This document shows positions 35,303 through 44,298 of a DNA stretch of 64,000 bases, piece by piece. Both the position numbers and the translations under genes were made by a program. Under the pieces are notes generated by a model. It worked only from the letters and a program-made list of their open reading frames with translations, made no database searches and was not told the DNA's origin. The stretch is taken from assembly GCA_017307505.1 (NCBI GenBank), contig JAFKEE010000055.1:1-64000 (forward strand), read 5' to 3'. Each line of letters opens with the position of its first letter. Position 1 is the stretch's first letter. The DNA is from Acidobacteriota bacterium. Lineage in GTDB: Bacteria; Acidobacteriota; Terriglobia; Bryobacterales; Bryobacteraceae.

Positions 35303-35763
35303 TCGGCGGCCCCCACCATGGATTTGCCGCATTCTCCGCAGAACTTCATGGGCTTGTCGAATTTCGCACCGCAGTGCGGGCAGACCAGCGGCCCGGCGGC
35401 TTCATCCTGTGCGGCTGCTACGGGAGCGGGCTGGACAGGCTTCACGGCCGGGGCTGGGGTATTGGCCGGTTTGGCGGCGGCTGGGGCCGCCTTTCCACCC
35501 TTCAGGACCCGGTCGATTTCCGCTAGCACGGCAGCCAGTTCGTTCTGCAGTGTCAGCTTGGTTTTGTTGTAATCCGCCTCGGAGAGCTTTCCGAGCCGGT
35601 ACTCAAAGTTCAGATCGCGCAGGTTGTCGTAGATGACGGCCTTGCGGTCTTCCAGATGTTGGATGGGCGAGGCGGCTTCGGGTTCGGGCAGGTCTTGAGG
35701 CCGGACGAACAATACGAAAGCGAGAACACCCACAGTAAGCAGGATAGAGGCGGCGAAAATCAT
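35299..35763 (-). CDS. CcmI-like membrane protein with C-terminal zinc ribbon
   Basis: The 154-residue protein has one N-terminal helix (IFAASILLTVGVLAFVLFV). A CcmI-like segment follows (HLEDRKAVIYDNLRDLNFEY, then RLGKLSEADY), with an Ala/Pro linker. The C-terminal zinc ribbon has Cys128, Cys131, Cys142 and Cys145 in CPHCGAKF and FCGECGKSM. The middle part matches the N-terminal domain of CcmI (CycH), but the TPR apocytochrome-binding domain is replaced by the zinc ribbon. It sits between ccmH (15-base gap) and the secreted protein, which it overlaps by 4 bases. Confidence 0.75.
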   Translation of the reverse strand: MIFAASILLTVGVLAFVLFVRPQDLPEPEAASPIQHLEDRKAVIYDNLRDLNFEYRLGKLSEADYNKTKLTLQNELAAVLAEIDRVLKGGKAAPAAAKPANTPAPAVKPVQPAPVAAAQDEAAGPLVCPHCGAKFDKPMKFCGECGKSMVGAAE

Positions 35764-35778
35764 GAGCCGTGGACCACG

Positions 35779-36270
35779 TTATTCCAAGTCCGAGAGATCC
35801 TTGTCAATGCGATCGCGATAGCGGGCCAGGTCGGCCGATTCTACAACGATCTGCCCGGGGCCCTCGGCGGCCGGGCGCTTCTTCAGATAACTGCGCAAAA
35901 CGAGATAGATCGCACCCAGCCCGCCGCTGATCCACACAAAAGGCATCAGCCAGCTCAGAAGGTAGAAGCCCTCGGCCGGCGGTTTCAGCAGGATGTCCTT
36001 GCCGTACGCGGCGACCATGTCGGCGATGATGGCGTCGTCGCTCTTGCCTTCGTCCACCAGCTTCAGCAACTGCGTGCGCACAGGATCGGAAAAGTGGCAG
36101 TTGATCATGTTGCAGCCGGTGATGCTGGCATAGCAGCCGCACTTGCACTGCATCTGATCGCCCAGGCGGCGCACGCGCTCGTTCGTCAGGGGCACAGTGC
36201 CCTGTACCAGCGCGGCGCTCAACGCCAGCCCAAGAACGATCTTATTTCGTAGGTTGAGCTTGTTTCGCAT
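35779..36270 (-). CDS. ccmH: CcmH-like apocytochrome thiol-handling protein, variant motif
   Basis: The 163-residue protein has a signal-like first helix (KIVLGLALSAALVQG), then a cysteine-rich head (MQCKCGCYASITGCNMINC, cysteines at residues 42, 44, 46, 53 and 58). A CcmH three-helix region follows (LLKLVDEGKSDDAIIADMVA) and a C-terminal membrane helix. Classical CcmH has LRCxxCQ; here a CxCxC pair of motifs replaces it. ATG 36270 is used, with an in-frame GTG at 36276 as an alternative. The gene overlaps the end of ccmF by 29 bases. Confidence 0.82.
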   Translation of the reverse strand: MRNKLNLRNKIVLGLALSAALVQGTVPLTNERVRRLGDQMQCKCGCYASITGCNMINCHFSDPVRTQLLKLVDEGKSDDAIIADMVAAYGKDILLKPPAEGFYLLSWLMPFVWISGGLGAIYLVLRSYLKKRPAAEGPGQIVVESADLARYRDRIDKDLSDLE

Positions 36271-38257
36271 AAACACCCACTACTTCCGTACGAGCGTAGG
36301 AATACTTCACCTTGCTCGGCACCAGGCAGATCAGCGTGCCGAACAGCAGCACGTAGAAACCGACCCAGATGCAGCTCACCAGGGGGAAGATGTACACCTG
36401 GATGATTGCCGCCGACGGGTCCGTCTGGCTCATACTCGCGAAATTCAGATAGAGGTCCTCGTGCAGCCGCCGGCGGATCGAGACCTGGGAAGTCGGCTGC
36501 TGGCTCGAAACATAGACCCGGCGCTCCGGCGTCATGTCTTCCAGGAACGTCCCGTTCTTCGACGCGCCAATCACGGCCCGCTGCCAGGAATAATTCGGAT
36601 TGTCGCCATCCACCACCTGCTTCACCTGCAGGTCGTAGTTCCCGAGCTGGATGTGCTCGCCGATCTTCACTTCCTTCGTCGTGTCCTTGTTGAATGCCGC
36701 ACCGGTGAAGCCGATGAACATGATCACGATGCCCATGTGCACCAGGTATCCGCCGTAGCGCCGGGTGTTGCGGTGTGTCAGTTCCACCATGGCGCGCAGC
36801 AGGTTCATCTGGTTCTTTATGGCGATCGCGCGCGACCCCTTGAAGAACTCCATCACAATAGTGACCGTGACGAAGGCGCACAGCCCGAAGCTGATCAGCG
36901 CATAGACGTGATAGACCCCCGCCGCCACCAGCCCCACGATCGTTAGCGCGAAGAACACAGTGGGCCAGCGGAAGGCGCGCTTCAGGCTCTCCCAGGAGCT
37001 GCGCCGCCAGGCGATCAGCGGTCCGACGCCGGTCAACAGCAGCAGGAACAGCCCGATCGGGATGTTCACCTTGTTGAAGAACGGTGCGCCGACCGTGATC
37101 TTCTCGCCCATCACCGCTTCCGTCAGCACGGGGAACAGAGTGCCCCACAGCACGGCAAAGCTCGACGCCAGCAGGATCAGGTTGTTGAACAGGAAGCTGG
37201 ACTCGCGGCTCAGCACGCTCTCGAGGTGCGCTTCGGACTTCAGATAGTCCAGCCGCTTGATGATCATGAAAGTCGTGACGCCCACCGCAATCGACAGGAA
37301 GCCCAGGAACCAGGACCCGAGTGAGCTCTGCGCAAAGGCGTGCACGCTGGACACGACACCCGACCGCGTCAGGAACGTGCCGAAGATGCAAAGGAAGAAC
37401 GTGGCGGAGATCAACACCATGTTCCAGACCTTCATCATGCCCTTCTTTTCCTGCATCATCACCGAGTGCAGGAAGGCCGTAGCCGTGATCCAGGGCAGCA
37501 GCGAAGCGTTTTCCACCGGGTCCCAACCCCAGTAGCCGCCCCAACCCAGCACCGCATACGCCCAGCCGGCGCCTAGCAGGATGCCCGTGGATTGGAACGC
37601 CCAGGTGATAAGCGACCAGCGCCGCGTGGTTGCGATCCAGGCCTCGCCCGGTTGTTTTGTCACCAGCGAAGCGAACGCAAACGCGAAGGGTACGATAAAC
37701 CCGACATAGCCCAGGTACAACATCGGCGGGTGAATGGCCATCGCCGGATGCTGCAACAGAGGATTCAAGCCATTGCCGTCCGCGACGGCTTGCACGCCTT
37801 TGCCCACAGCCAGCACCTGGAAGGGCGGCTCAATGAAGGCGTTCAGGGTGCAGAAGAAGATCTGCGTGAAGCTGAGCACCGCGATGACGTAGGGCATCAT
37901 GTCGCGGAACTTGCGGCGGTTCGTCCACAGAACCATGACCGAGAAAGTGGACAGCAGCCACGACCACAGCAGCAGCGAGCCTTCCTGACCACCCCACCAG
38001 GCGGCGAACTTGTAGACCATCGGCATGGCCCGGTTTGAGCGGGCCGCCACATAGGCCAACCGGAAGTCGCTGGTCATCAGGGAGTACACCAGGATGCCCG
38101 CGGCCGTGGTCATCAGCACCCACACGGCATAGACGGCACGCTCGCCACTCACAATCAGGAAGGCCCGTTTCCGGATCGAACCTACCAGTGAGGCGGAGAA
38201 GGCGTAGATGGCAAGACAAAAGGCCAGTAGGATGGCGAATGCGCCGAGAGTCTCCAT
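36242..38257 (-). CDS. ccmF: Cytochrome c haem lyase subunit CcmF
   Basis: The 671-residue multi-spanning protein carries the WWD haem-binding motif WGGYWGWDPVEN at residues 239-250 and the conserved periplasmic histidines at His170 and His176 (LLQHPAMAIHPP). The family-typical LTRSGVVSSVHAFAQS and a large periplasmic domain before the last helix are also present. CcmF attaches haem from CcmE to apocytochrome c. Its size matches complete CcmF proteins. It lies 26 bases after ccmE and overlaps ccmH. Confidence 0.96.
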   Translation of the reverse strand: METLGAFAILLAFCLAIYAFSASLVGSIRKRAFLIVSGERAVYAVWVLMTTAAGILVYSLMTSDFRLAYVAARSNRAMPMVYKFAAWWGGQEGSLLLWSWLLSTFSVMVLWTNRRKFRDMMPYVIAVLSFTQIFFCTLNAFIEPPFQVLAVGKGVQAVADGNGLNPLLQHPAMAIHPPMLYLGYVGFIVPFAFAFASLVTKQPGEAWIATTRRWSLITWAFQSTGILLGAGWAYAVLGWGGYWGWDPVENASLLPWITATAFLHSVMMQEKKGMMKVWNMVLISATFFLCIFGTFLTRSGVVSSVHAFAQSSLGSWFLGFLSIAVGVTTFMIIKRLDYLKSEAHLESVLSRESSFLFNNLILLASSFAVLWGTLFPVLTEAVMGEKITVGAPFFNKVNIPIGLFLLLLTGVGPLIAWRRSSWESLKRAFRWPTVFFALTIVGLVAAGVYHVYALISFGLCAFVTVTIVMEFFKGSRAIAIKNQMNLLRAMVELTHRNTRRYGGYLVHMGIVIMFIGFTGAAFNKDTTKEVKIGEHIQLGNYDLQVKQVVDGDNPNYSWQRAVIGASKNGTFLEDMTPERRVYVSSQQPTSQVSIRRRLHEDLYLNFASMSQTDPSAAIIQVYIFPLVSCIWVGFYVLLFGTLICLVPSKVKYSYARTEVVGVYAKQAQPTK

Positions 38258-38283
38258 GAAGTGCGCTCCCTTTTAATTGTGTG

Positions 38284-38733
38284 CTACGACATTGACGGCG
38301 GCTTGGCGCCATTCAGGGGCTGCGCTGCCGGCTTACCGCCAGGCGCGGCCTCATACTTAGAGGGGCACTTGGCGGCAATGGAACTCGCCTGGAAGCTGCC
38401 ATCGGCCTGCAACTTGCCGTCGGCCATCGCCTGGGCATTGTCTCGGAAGGTATCGGGCAGGGGATCCTTACCCGTGTACACGACGTTCAGAATCTGGGGG
38501 TGACCCTTCTCCGCGATCTGGAAATGGACACGCTCGCCATCCCGCTTGATGGAGCCAGGGACTACATCGCCGGTAACGCGGACCCGCTTCGTGGCCTCAC
38601 CACCCGGCAGTTGCTTCAATTCGGAGATCGTTTTGTAGTAGGTCTTCGATTCGTTAATCCCGCTGGCCGCCAACCAGGCCAACGTGCCAACAATCGCAAC
38701 CACGAGAAGAGTAAACCTAGCGTAGGTCTTCAT
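38284..38733 (-). CDS. ccmE: Haem chaperone CcmE, CXXXY variant
   Basis: The 149-residue protein has an N-terminal anchor (FTLLVVAIVGTLAWLAASG) and the OB-fold of CcmE (RVRVTGDVVPGSIKRDG, VHFQIAEKG, VVYTGKDPLPDTFRDN). The haem-binding motif is Cys123-P-S-K-Tyr127 in place of the usual HXXXY. A Cys variant of this kind is established for some deltaproteobacteria and archaea. It is the first gene of the operon ccmE-F-H-I(like)-X-A-B-C-D. Its promoter should lie in 38734-38878, but I cannot pick convincing hexamers. Confidence 0.93.
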   Translation of the reverse strand: MKTYARFTLLVVAIVGTLAWLAASGINESKTYYKTISELKQLPGGEATKRVRVTGDVVPGSIKRDGERVHFQIAEKGHPQILNVVYTGKDPLPDTFRDNAQAMADGKLQADGSFQASSIAAKCPSKYEAAPGGKPAAQPLNGAKPPSMS

Positions 38734-38878
38734 GCGTCACCTTGCCCCCAGTATACGGCAATCCGTTCACGAATGTCGCTAATACGTTGATATGAAGTAA
38801 GAAAAGCCGCTCGGGGGAGGGTCCCAAAAGCCTCCAAACGGGCTATATCGGACTAATAAGTCCTATTTTGGCAATGGG

Positions 38879-40306
38879 TTACCGCGTGGACGGTTCCAGC
38901 CAGAAAGATAGGTTATTACCCGCCCCCCGGACGGCCTGCACCGACACTCTCCATTGGCCGGGTTCCGGCGTCTCGATGCGCACTGCCTCTGATTCCGGGC
39001 GGTAGGTGTGCCCGCTGGGGCTCACCACATACAGGTCGAAGTCGGTCGCCTGGTCGTCCCAACCAAGTTTGACCTCCAAGGCTTTCGCCCCGCGCGGCAC
39101 CGGCAGAATGCGGGTCCACCACTCGGCGAAGCCCAGTTCTCCATTCCAGCGAGGCTTCGTTACGGGCGCCTTGGCTGCCTGCACCTTGCCCGGAGTCACT
39201 ACCTTGGTGAGAACAGAGGACTTCTCCTCAAACCGGAACGGAATGCTCTGCGCCGAGATCGACGCCGATTTCGTCACGTGAACGTGGACATGCCGGCCGA
39301 ACGAGTATCCGCTCGTCCCCACCTCCGCCAGCACGTCGCCGGCGTCCACCCGTTGGCCCGAACGGACCCGGAAGGTCCCCGTCTTCAAATGGGCATAGTG
39401 GGAGAACTCGCCGTCATCGTGTTGAATCGTAATGTAGTTGCCGAAGATCCGCAGGTTGGGTGTCTGGCCGTAGCCCAAGTCGTGCGCCGACACTACGCCG
39501 CCGCGCATGGCCGTTACAAACCGGGCATCCACCGGCGCAATGTCATAGGCATGGATGCTGCGTCCCCAGTGGGAATACGACCCGTAGGGCCGTTGGGAGA
39601 TCCGCCAGTGCTCGTTGGCGAGCGTCGGCATGGCGTAGCCACCGCCGGTCGAAACAACAAACCGCGAGGGCGGACTCTGGCTCCCGTCCGGATTCTTGAG
39701 AATCACCAGGTACTCCGCCGCGTCGAGCTTCGGAATCGGGGCCGTGATCCGGTTGCCATCCTGCCGTTCCGCCAGCAACGGAGCAATGTACTGCCAGCCG
39801 CCGGAAGGCGAATAACGGGCGATATTGATCGAGGTGTCGGAGGTCGCACCTGTGGCGTCGATCACCAGTTCCCGGTCCGTCACCCGAACTACCCGTGCCG
39901 CCAGGGAGGTCGCCGCCCCCTGGACTTCGAAGCGCGTCTGCTGGATCACTGCTTCATTGACCACCACCCTCACTGTCCATAGCCCCGGCTGAGTCGCCGG
40001 TTCGAACCCGCCGATCGGCAGGGCACTCAGGAAGCAAAGGTTGGCCGCCGCCGGTAGCGTGTCGTAGGAAACGGTGGAAGAAACCTGCCCGGCTGGATTC
40101 ACCCAGTCGATCCGCATCCGGTCGCCGGACCTTACTCCACGAGCCACGAACTGCACGAAGGCCTGTTCGGAATCCGCTGTAAACCGGGCCGACGCCCGGG
40201 TAATCGCACACGACGACTCGCTGGCCGCCGAGCCCAGGCGCAAGTCGCCGACCGTCGCCGCTCCCACCGGCAGGGAGAGCAGCAGCGCGAAAAGAACGAT
40301 CCTCAC
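38879..40306 (-). CDS. Secreted M23-family metallopeptidase with beta-rich flanking domains
   Basis: The roughly 475-residue protein has a lysostaphin-type catalytic core: HAYDIAPVDA (first zinc His and Asp), GNYITIQHDDGEFSHYAHLK, VDAGDVLAEVGTSG and the HXH pair in GRHVHVHV. It is preceded by two Ig-like beta domains and followed by a C-terminal pre-peptidase-like sandwich (WDDQATDFDLYVVSPSGHTY). The start is uncertain. The open frame begins at 40384, but a GTG at 40306 directly begins a typical signal peptide (RIVLFALLLSLPVGAA) and is my choice. It probably cleaves peptidoglycan cross-links or secreted peptides. It diverges from the NagA gene. Confidence 0.83.
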   Translation of the reverse strand: MRIVLFALLLSLPVGAATVGDLRLGSAASESSCAITRASARFTADSEQAFVQFVARGVRSGDRMRIDWVNPAGQVSSTVSYDTLPAAANLCFLSALPIGGFEPATQPGLWTVRVVVNEAVIQQTRFEVQGAATSLAARVVRVTDRELVIDATGATSDTSINIARYSPSGGWQYIAPLLAERQDGNRITAPIPKLDAAEYLVILKNPDGSQSPPSRFVVSTGGGYAMPTLANEHWRISQRPYGSYSHWGRSIHAYDIAPVDARFVTAMRGGVVSAHDLGYGQTPNLRIFGNYITIQHDDGEFSHYAHLKTGTFRVRSGQRVDAGDVLAEVGTSGYSFGRHVHVHVTKSASISAQSIPFRFEEKSSVLTKVVTPGKVQAAKAPVTKPRWNGELGFAEWWTRILPVPRGAKALEVKLGWDDQATDFDLYVVSPSGHTYRPESEAVRIETPEPGQWRVSVQAVRGAGNNLSFWLEPSTR

Positions 40307-40483
40307 TCCCCTGTTATCGGCAGGACGATGGCCGATCTTGAGAGTCAGCGCGCCCGGCGGAGGGCCAGGCCGCTTCCCCCTCAAATACCCGGGCAGAGCG
40401 CCCTCTTCATCCGTCCGATTGTGGTGTGCTCACAGCGGGGTGTATCGTGGATTTTGGGGTTAACCCACGGGAGAAATGGATCT

Positions 40484-41506
40484 GTGAATGCTCGATGCTA
40501 CCCCGCGTCCCTGCAAGTGAACGGGGGGCCGATTTTCCACGACGGTGCCTGGTCTGGATTTGTTGCTTTCGACACGCCCGGCCTGACACTCGATCAGCTC
40601 AAAACAGTCACTGAGTACTACTACGGTCTGGGCTACGGCTACGTTTGTCCGACTCTGGTCACGGCCAGCGCCGAAGCCTACCAGACCAACCTGCCGGTGA
40701 TCCGGAAGGCGCGCGACTTCGAGTGGGGGCAGGGCATCCTGCCGCCACATCTCGAGGGCCCGTTCCTGGCGCCCGAGTGTATCGGCGCTCACAACCCGGC
40801 GCTCCGCCAGGATCCCACGGTGGAGTTTGCCGCCCGGTTGCTGGAGTGGTCCGGCGGTTTCATCGGCTGGCTGACGATGGCCTCCGAGCGGCCCGGCGCG
40901 CCAGAGGTCATCCGTTACCTTGCCGACCATGGCGTCAGCGTCAGCCTCGGCCACCAGAATCCGGGTGTCGAACAGATTCAGGCCGGACTCGCGGCCGGCG
41001 CCACCGGTTTCACGCATGTCCTGAACGCGGCCACCCGCGACAAGTTCGGCGCCAAGGATCTCCGCATCGTCGCGCAGTTCACAGACCGGCGCGCCTGGTC
41101 CATGATCATTCCCGATGCGATCCACGTTCCGGAATACGCCGTCCAATTGATGAGCCAGGCCAAAGGGCCCGACAAGGTCATCTTCGTGGCCGACGAAAGC
41201 CCGCTCATCGGCGCGCCCGTGCCCACCACCGCGCAACTCTGGGGCCGCACCTTCGAAGTCCGGCTGGACGAAGCGGGCCGCGTGCGCTCCTACGATCTCA
41301 GTGGTTCGTGCACCTCTCTCATCGAGTGCATGAACATCGCCCTCGGCTGGGGCATCCCGCGCGACACAGTGGAGCGCGCCGTCACCACCAATGCGGCGGC
41401 GTTCCTCAAGCCCGCGCTCGACCGTTTGGGCATCCGTATGGACATAACTCCTACGCACTGCCCCGGCGTGGTCTTTCAGGACGGCGCCTACATACCCGCT
41501 CAATAG
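40484..41506 (+). CDS. nagA: N-acetylglucosamine-6-phosphate deacetylase-like protein
   Basis: The 340-residue amidohydrolase matches NagA: HLEGPFLAP with metal ligand Glu91, LGHQNP with His157, GFTHVLNA with His178, a DAIHV segment with His214 where DGxH is usual, and Asp237 in VADESP as catalytic acid/base. The first beta-sandwich strand set is short, so the protein is about 40 residues smaller than typical NagA. The GTG at 40484 has GGGAG 10 bases upstream; the longer frame to 40328 would cross the divergent promoter region. It is followed 13 bases later by a ROK-like kinase gene, which supports a role in amino-sugar catabolism. Confidence 0.82.
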   Translation: MNARCYPASLQVNGGPIFHDGAWSGFVAFDTPGLTLDQLKTVTEYYYGLGYGYVCPTLVTASAEAYQTNLPVIRKARDFEWGQGILPPHLEGPFLAPECIGAHNPALRQDPTVEFAARLLEWSGGFIGWLTMASERPGAPEVIRYLADHGVSVSLGHQNPGVEQIQAGLAAGATGFTHVLNAATRDKFGAKDLRIVAQFTDRRAWSMIIPDAIHVPEYAVQLMSQAKGPDKVIFVADESPLIGAPVPTTAQLWGRTFEVRLDEAGRVRSYDLSGSCTSLIECMNIALGWGIPRDTVERAVTTNAAAFLKPALDRLGIRMDITPTHCPGVVFQDGAYIPAQ

Positions 41507-41519
41507 TCTGGAGGAGTGA

Positions 41520-42911
41520 ATGGAACTCATCGTTCCGCAAGTGAAGCCGGTTCTGGATTCGGATTTCCGCCCGGCCGCCCTGGCCTGGCGTGCCTTTGCG
41601 AACCACATCGCCGGCCAGTCCCTGCCCATCCGCATTGCCGTCGAACAGGGCAACGGCTCGACCTATGTCTTCGAACGGGCGATCGCCCGCGACACCAGCA
41701 GCGCCGCCACCGCTGTGAATCTGCGGTTCCTGGAGCGCGAGTTGAAGTGCCTGCTCTGGGCCGTCGGAGGCTGCCGCATCCATATCGACGCCCCTGAACT
41801 GCTGGTCGGCCTGCTGCGCGATTACATCTACCGCTACTCGCCCAACCGCCTGTTCGATGTCGACATCATGGGGCCGCTCATTTACGGGAAGCCCTTCGAG
41901 ATCCTCCACGCTTCCGGCTCCGCTTTTCCCCAGGCCTCACACGTCACCCTGCCCCTCGGCCGCCACACCGGTGGCTGCCGCGTTGCCATCGACAAGGGCG
42001 CGTCGGATATCAAGGCCTATGCGGAAATGGACGGCCAGAAGACCTTCGCCTCGGAGTTCAAGTGGGACCCGAAACCGCAAAGCGATCCGGCCTACCACTA
42101 CGAGCACATCCTTCATGCGTTGAAGGCCGCCGCCGCCACGCTGCCGCGCGTCGACGCCATCGGCGTCAGCTCGGCCGGGGTCTATGTGGACAACGAAGCA
42201 CGCGTTGCCTCGCTCTTCCGCGGTGTGCCGCGCGATAAGTTCCAGAGCGACATCGTGCCCATGTATCACCGGATCAAGAAAGAGTTCGGCGGTATCCCGG
42301 TGGTGGTGGCGAACGACGGCTCTGTCTCCGCTCTGGCCGGATCGATGTCGCTGAATCGCAATCGTGTGCTGGGTGTGGCCTTCGGCAGCAGCCTGGCCGC
42401 GGGCTATGTGGATGGCACGGGCAATATCACCACCTGGCTGGACGAACTCGCGTTCGTGCCGGTAGACATGAATCCGCTGGCGCCGGCGGACGAGTGGTCC
42501 GGCGACCGCGGCTGCGGCGTGCAGTACCTCTCCCAACAGGCTGTCAACCGCCTGCTGGGCCCAGCGGGTATCGAATTCCCCGCGGAAATGGGCGTTCCGG
42601 AGCGGCTGGAGCAGGTCCAGGCCCTCATGAAGCAAGGCGACCCGCGCCCGCCGAAGATCTACCAGACCATCGGTTCCTACTTCGGCTATGCGCTGGCGCA
42701 CTACGCCAACTACTACGACATCGGCACCGTGCTCGTCATGGGCCGGGTCACCACGGGCGAGGGCGGCGACATCATTCTCCAGGTTGCAAACGAAGTCCTG
42801 GCGCGTGAGTTCCCGCATCTCAGCATCGACGTCCGTCTGCCCGACGAAGCCAGCCGGCGCGTGGGCCAGGCGGCAGCCGCTGCCTCCCTGCCGCAGATCG
42901 GCCCGGCTTAA
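41520..42911 (+). CDS. ROK-like sugar kinase-fold protein
   Basis: The 463-residue protein has an ASKHA (hexokinase/ROK) fold from about residue 150. The phosphate-1-like strand is CRVAIDKGASDIKAYAEMDG, a second motif is AIGVSSAGVYVDN, an adenosine-type motif is VVVANDGSVSALAGSMSL, and GVAFGSSLAAGYVD follows. The ROK zinc-binding cysteine cluster is absent. The N-terminal 150 residues are an additional, unrecognised domain. It starts with an excellent GGAGGAG 13 bases after the NagA gene. A kinase for an amino sugar or related ligand is the simplest role. Confidence 0.75.
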   Translation: MELIVPQVKPVLDSDFRPAALAWRAFANHIAGQSLPIRIAVEQGNGSTYVFERAIARDTSSAATAVNLRFLERELKCLLWAVGGCRIHIDAPELLVGLLRDYIYRYSPNRLFDVDIMGPLIYGKPFEILHASGSAFPQASHVTLPLGRHTGGCRVAIDKGASDIKAYAEMDGQKTFASEFKWDPKPQSDPAYHYEHILHALKAAAATLPRVDAIGVSSAGVYVDNEARVASLFRGVPRDKFQSDIVPMYHRIKKEFGGIPVVVANDGSVSALAGSMSLNRNRVLGVAFGSSLAAGYVDGTGNITTWLDELAFVPVDMNPLAPADEWSGDRGCGVQYLSQQAVNRLLGPAGIEFPAEMGVPERLEQVQALMKQGDPRPPKIYQTIGSYFGYALAHYANYYDIGTVLVMGRVTTGEGGDIILQVANEVLAREFPHLSIDVRLPDEASRRVGQAAAAASLPQIGPA

Positions 42912-43108
42912 CCGGCAACTCCTCAACCACTGGTGCGGTCCCTGCCCGAGACGGCTCGGACCGCGCCGCGTTCCCTCCGCCCGCGCAGTATTCAAAGAGT
43001 CCGCCAGCATCTCGCCCTCTTCCCACGGAAGCGTTGCGCCCGCGTTTCAGGCGTGTTCAGCCGCAGCAAACTTGAATCGTGGCACCCTCTCCATGTCATC
43101 CTCGATGC

Positions 43109-43768
43109 ATGACCGCAGCGCCGAGACCGCCCGGTGGGCATCCCACGCCCACCCTGCTCGAGCAGTTTGGGCAGATCGATATTTACCTTTTTGACCAGCT
43201 GTTGCGCGGCCGCATTGCGCCGGGCGACGTGATCTTCGATGCCGGCTGCGGAGGTGGGCGCAACCTGTTTCACCTGCTGCGCGAAGGCTACGAAGTCTTT
43301 GCCATGGATACCGACGCCGGTGCCGTCGAGAGTGTGCGCCGGCTGGCTGCGCAGCTGGCTCCGCATCTGCCGCCCGAGAACTTCCGGGTCGGCGATCTCG
43401 AACGCATGACCTGGCCGGCCGCCTTCGCCGATGTGGTCATCAGCAGCGCCGTGCTGCATTTCGCCCGCGACGAGCAGCACTTTCACGACATGCTCCACGG
43501 CACCTGGCAGGCCCTCAAGCCCGGGGGGATGCTCTTCTGCCGCCTGGCGTCTTCCATTGGGATGGAGTCGGAAGTTCAGGCACTGGGCCGGCGCCGGTAT
43601 CTGTTGCCCGATGGGTCGGAACGGTTCCTGGTCGACGAGCCGATGCTTGTCCAACTCACCTCGGGCCTGGGCGGGCAGCTGCTGGATCCCATCAAGACGA
43701 CGGTGGTGCAGAACCAGCGCTGCATGACCACCTGGGTAGTGCGCAAAAACAACACTCTGCCGGTTTGA
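43109..43768 (+). CDS. Class I SAM-dependent methyltransferase
   Basis: The 219-residue protein has the SAM-binding motif DAGCGGGRN at residues 44-52, the acidic MDTDAG loop, and motif IV ADVVISSAVLHFARD. A C-terminal strand region (GGMLFCRLAS) follows. It resembles TehB-like and small-molecule methyltransferases but lacks features that fix a substrate. ATG 43109 gives the usual N-terminus; the open frame can start at a GTG at 43079. It stands alone after a 197-base spacer (42912-43108) in which I see nothing, and converges with the DUF5990 gene. Confidence 0.82.
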   Translation: MTAAPRPPGGHPTPTLLEQFGQIDIYLFDQLLRGRIAPGDVIFDAGCGGGRNLFHLLREGYEVFAMDTDAGAVESVRRLAAQLAPHLPPENFRVGDLERMTWPAAFADVVISSAVLHFARDEQHFHDMLHGTWQALKPGGMLFCRLASSIGMESEVQALGRRRYLLPDGSERFLVDEPMLVQLTSGLGGQLLDPIKTTVVQNQRCMTTWVVRKNNTLPV

Positions 43769-43774
43769 CGCAGT

Positions 43775-44218
43775 CTATTTCGGGACCGGCACCCAGCCGA
43801 CGAACGTCTTCACCGAGCCGCAGGTGGGCCCGCCATCGCGGGCGGTGCCGGGAATCCGGGTCTCCAGGACGGTAGCCGGGTTGGCGGCGCACCGGTCCAG
43901 GGCGACCTTCGTGAAACCGCGCAATGGAACCTTCAGGCGGCGGCTCCAGAGAGAATCCACCTGCCCGGCGTAGGTCCCGATGTCGAGGTAGAGGAAGCGC
44001 GCTCCCCGGGGACCCTGCACGATCGGGCCGGCGAAATCAGGCTCGCCAGGAAGCGAGCCCGGCTTCAGGTCTACCGTGAACTCGAAAGCGAGGTCGCCGC
44101 CGATCGACCGCTGTTTCGCGATCGTCTCATAGGCGCCCCCGCGGCCCTTCTGTACCCCGAAATCCACGCCCGCCGGCGGGTTCAGCAGCACGATTCGCAA
44201 GTTCAGCGTCTGTTGCAT
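43775..44218 (-). CDS. DUF5990-family protein
   Basis: The 147-residue protein matches DUF5990: LRIVLLNPPAGVDFGVQKG at the start, a beta-rich middle, and FAGPIVQGPRGARFLYLDIG followed by TYAGQ and WSRRLKVPL. It has no signal peptide or catalytic motif I recognise. The family is often found beside AHSA1/SRPBCC and ArsR genes, as here, with the SRPBCC gene 80 bases upstream on the same strand. Function is unknown. Confidence 0.8.
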   Translation of the reverse strand: MQQTLNLRIVLLNPPAGVDFGVQKGRGGAYETIAKQRSIGGDLAFEFTVDLKPGSLPGEPDFAGPIVQGPRGARFLYLDIGTYAGQVDSLWSRRLKVPLRGFTKVALDRCAANPATVLETRIPGTARDGGPTCGSVKTFVGWVPVPK

Positions 44219-44298
44219 GGGGCCTTCCTGTCAGGCCTGCGCCGCATCGACGATACGACGGCATCCCGTAGGCCCACCGTAACATGACGGGTTGGTCC

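Noticed and set aside
38850-38863. GGACT-AATA-AGTCC hairpin after the M23 gene as terminator
   Set aside because: The stem is only 5 bp and there is no T-tract in the direction of the M23 gene; not strong enough to call.
40457-40466. GGGTTAACCC palindrome before nagA as an operator
   Set aside because: A single 10-base palindrome next to the ribosome binding site, with no second copy or adjacent regulator; evidence is too thin.
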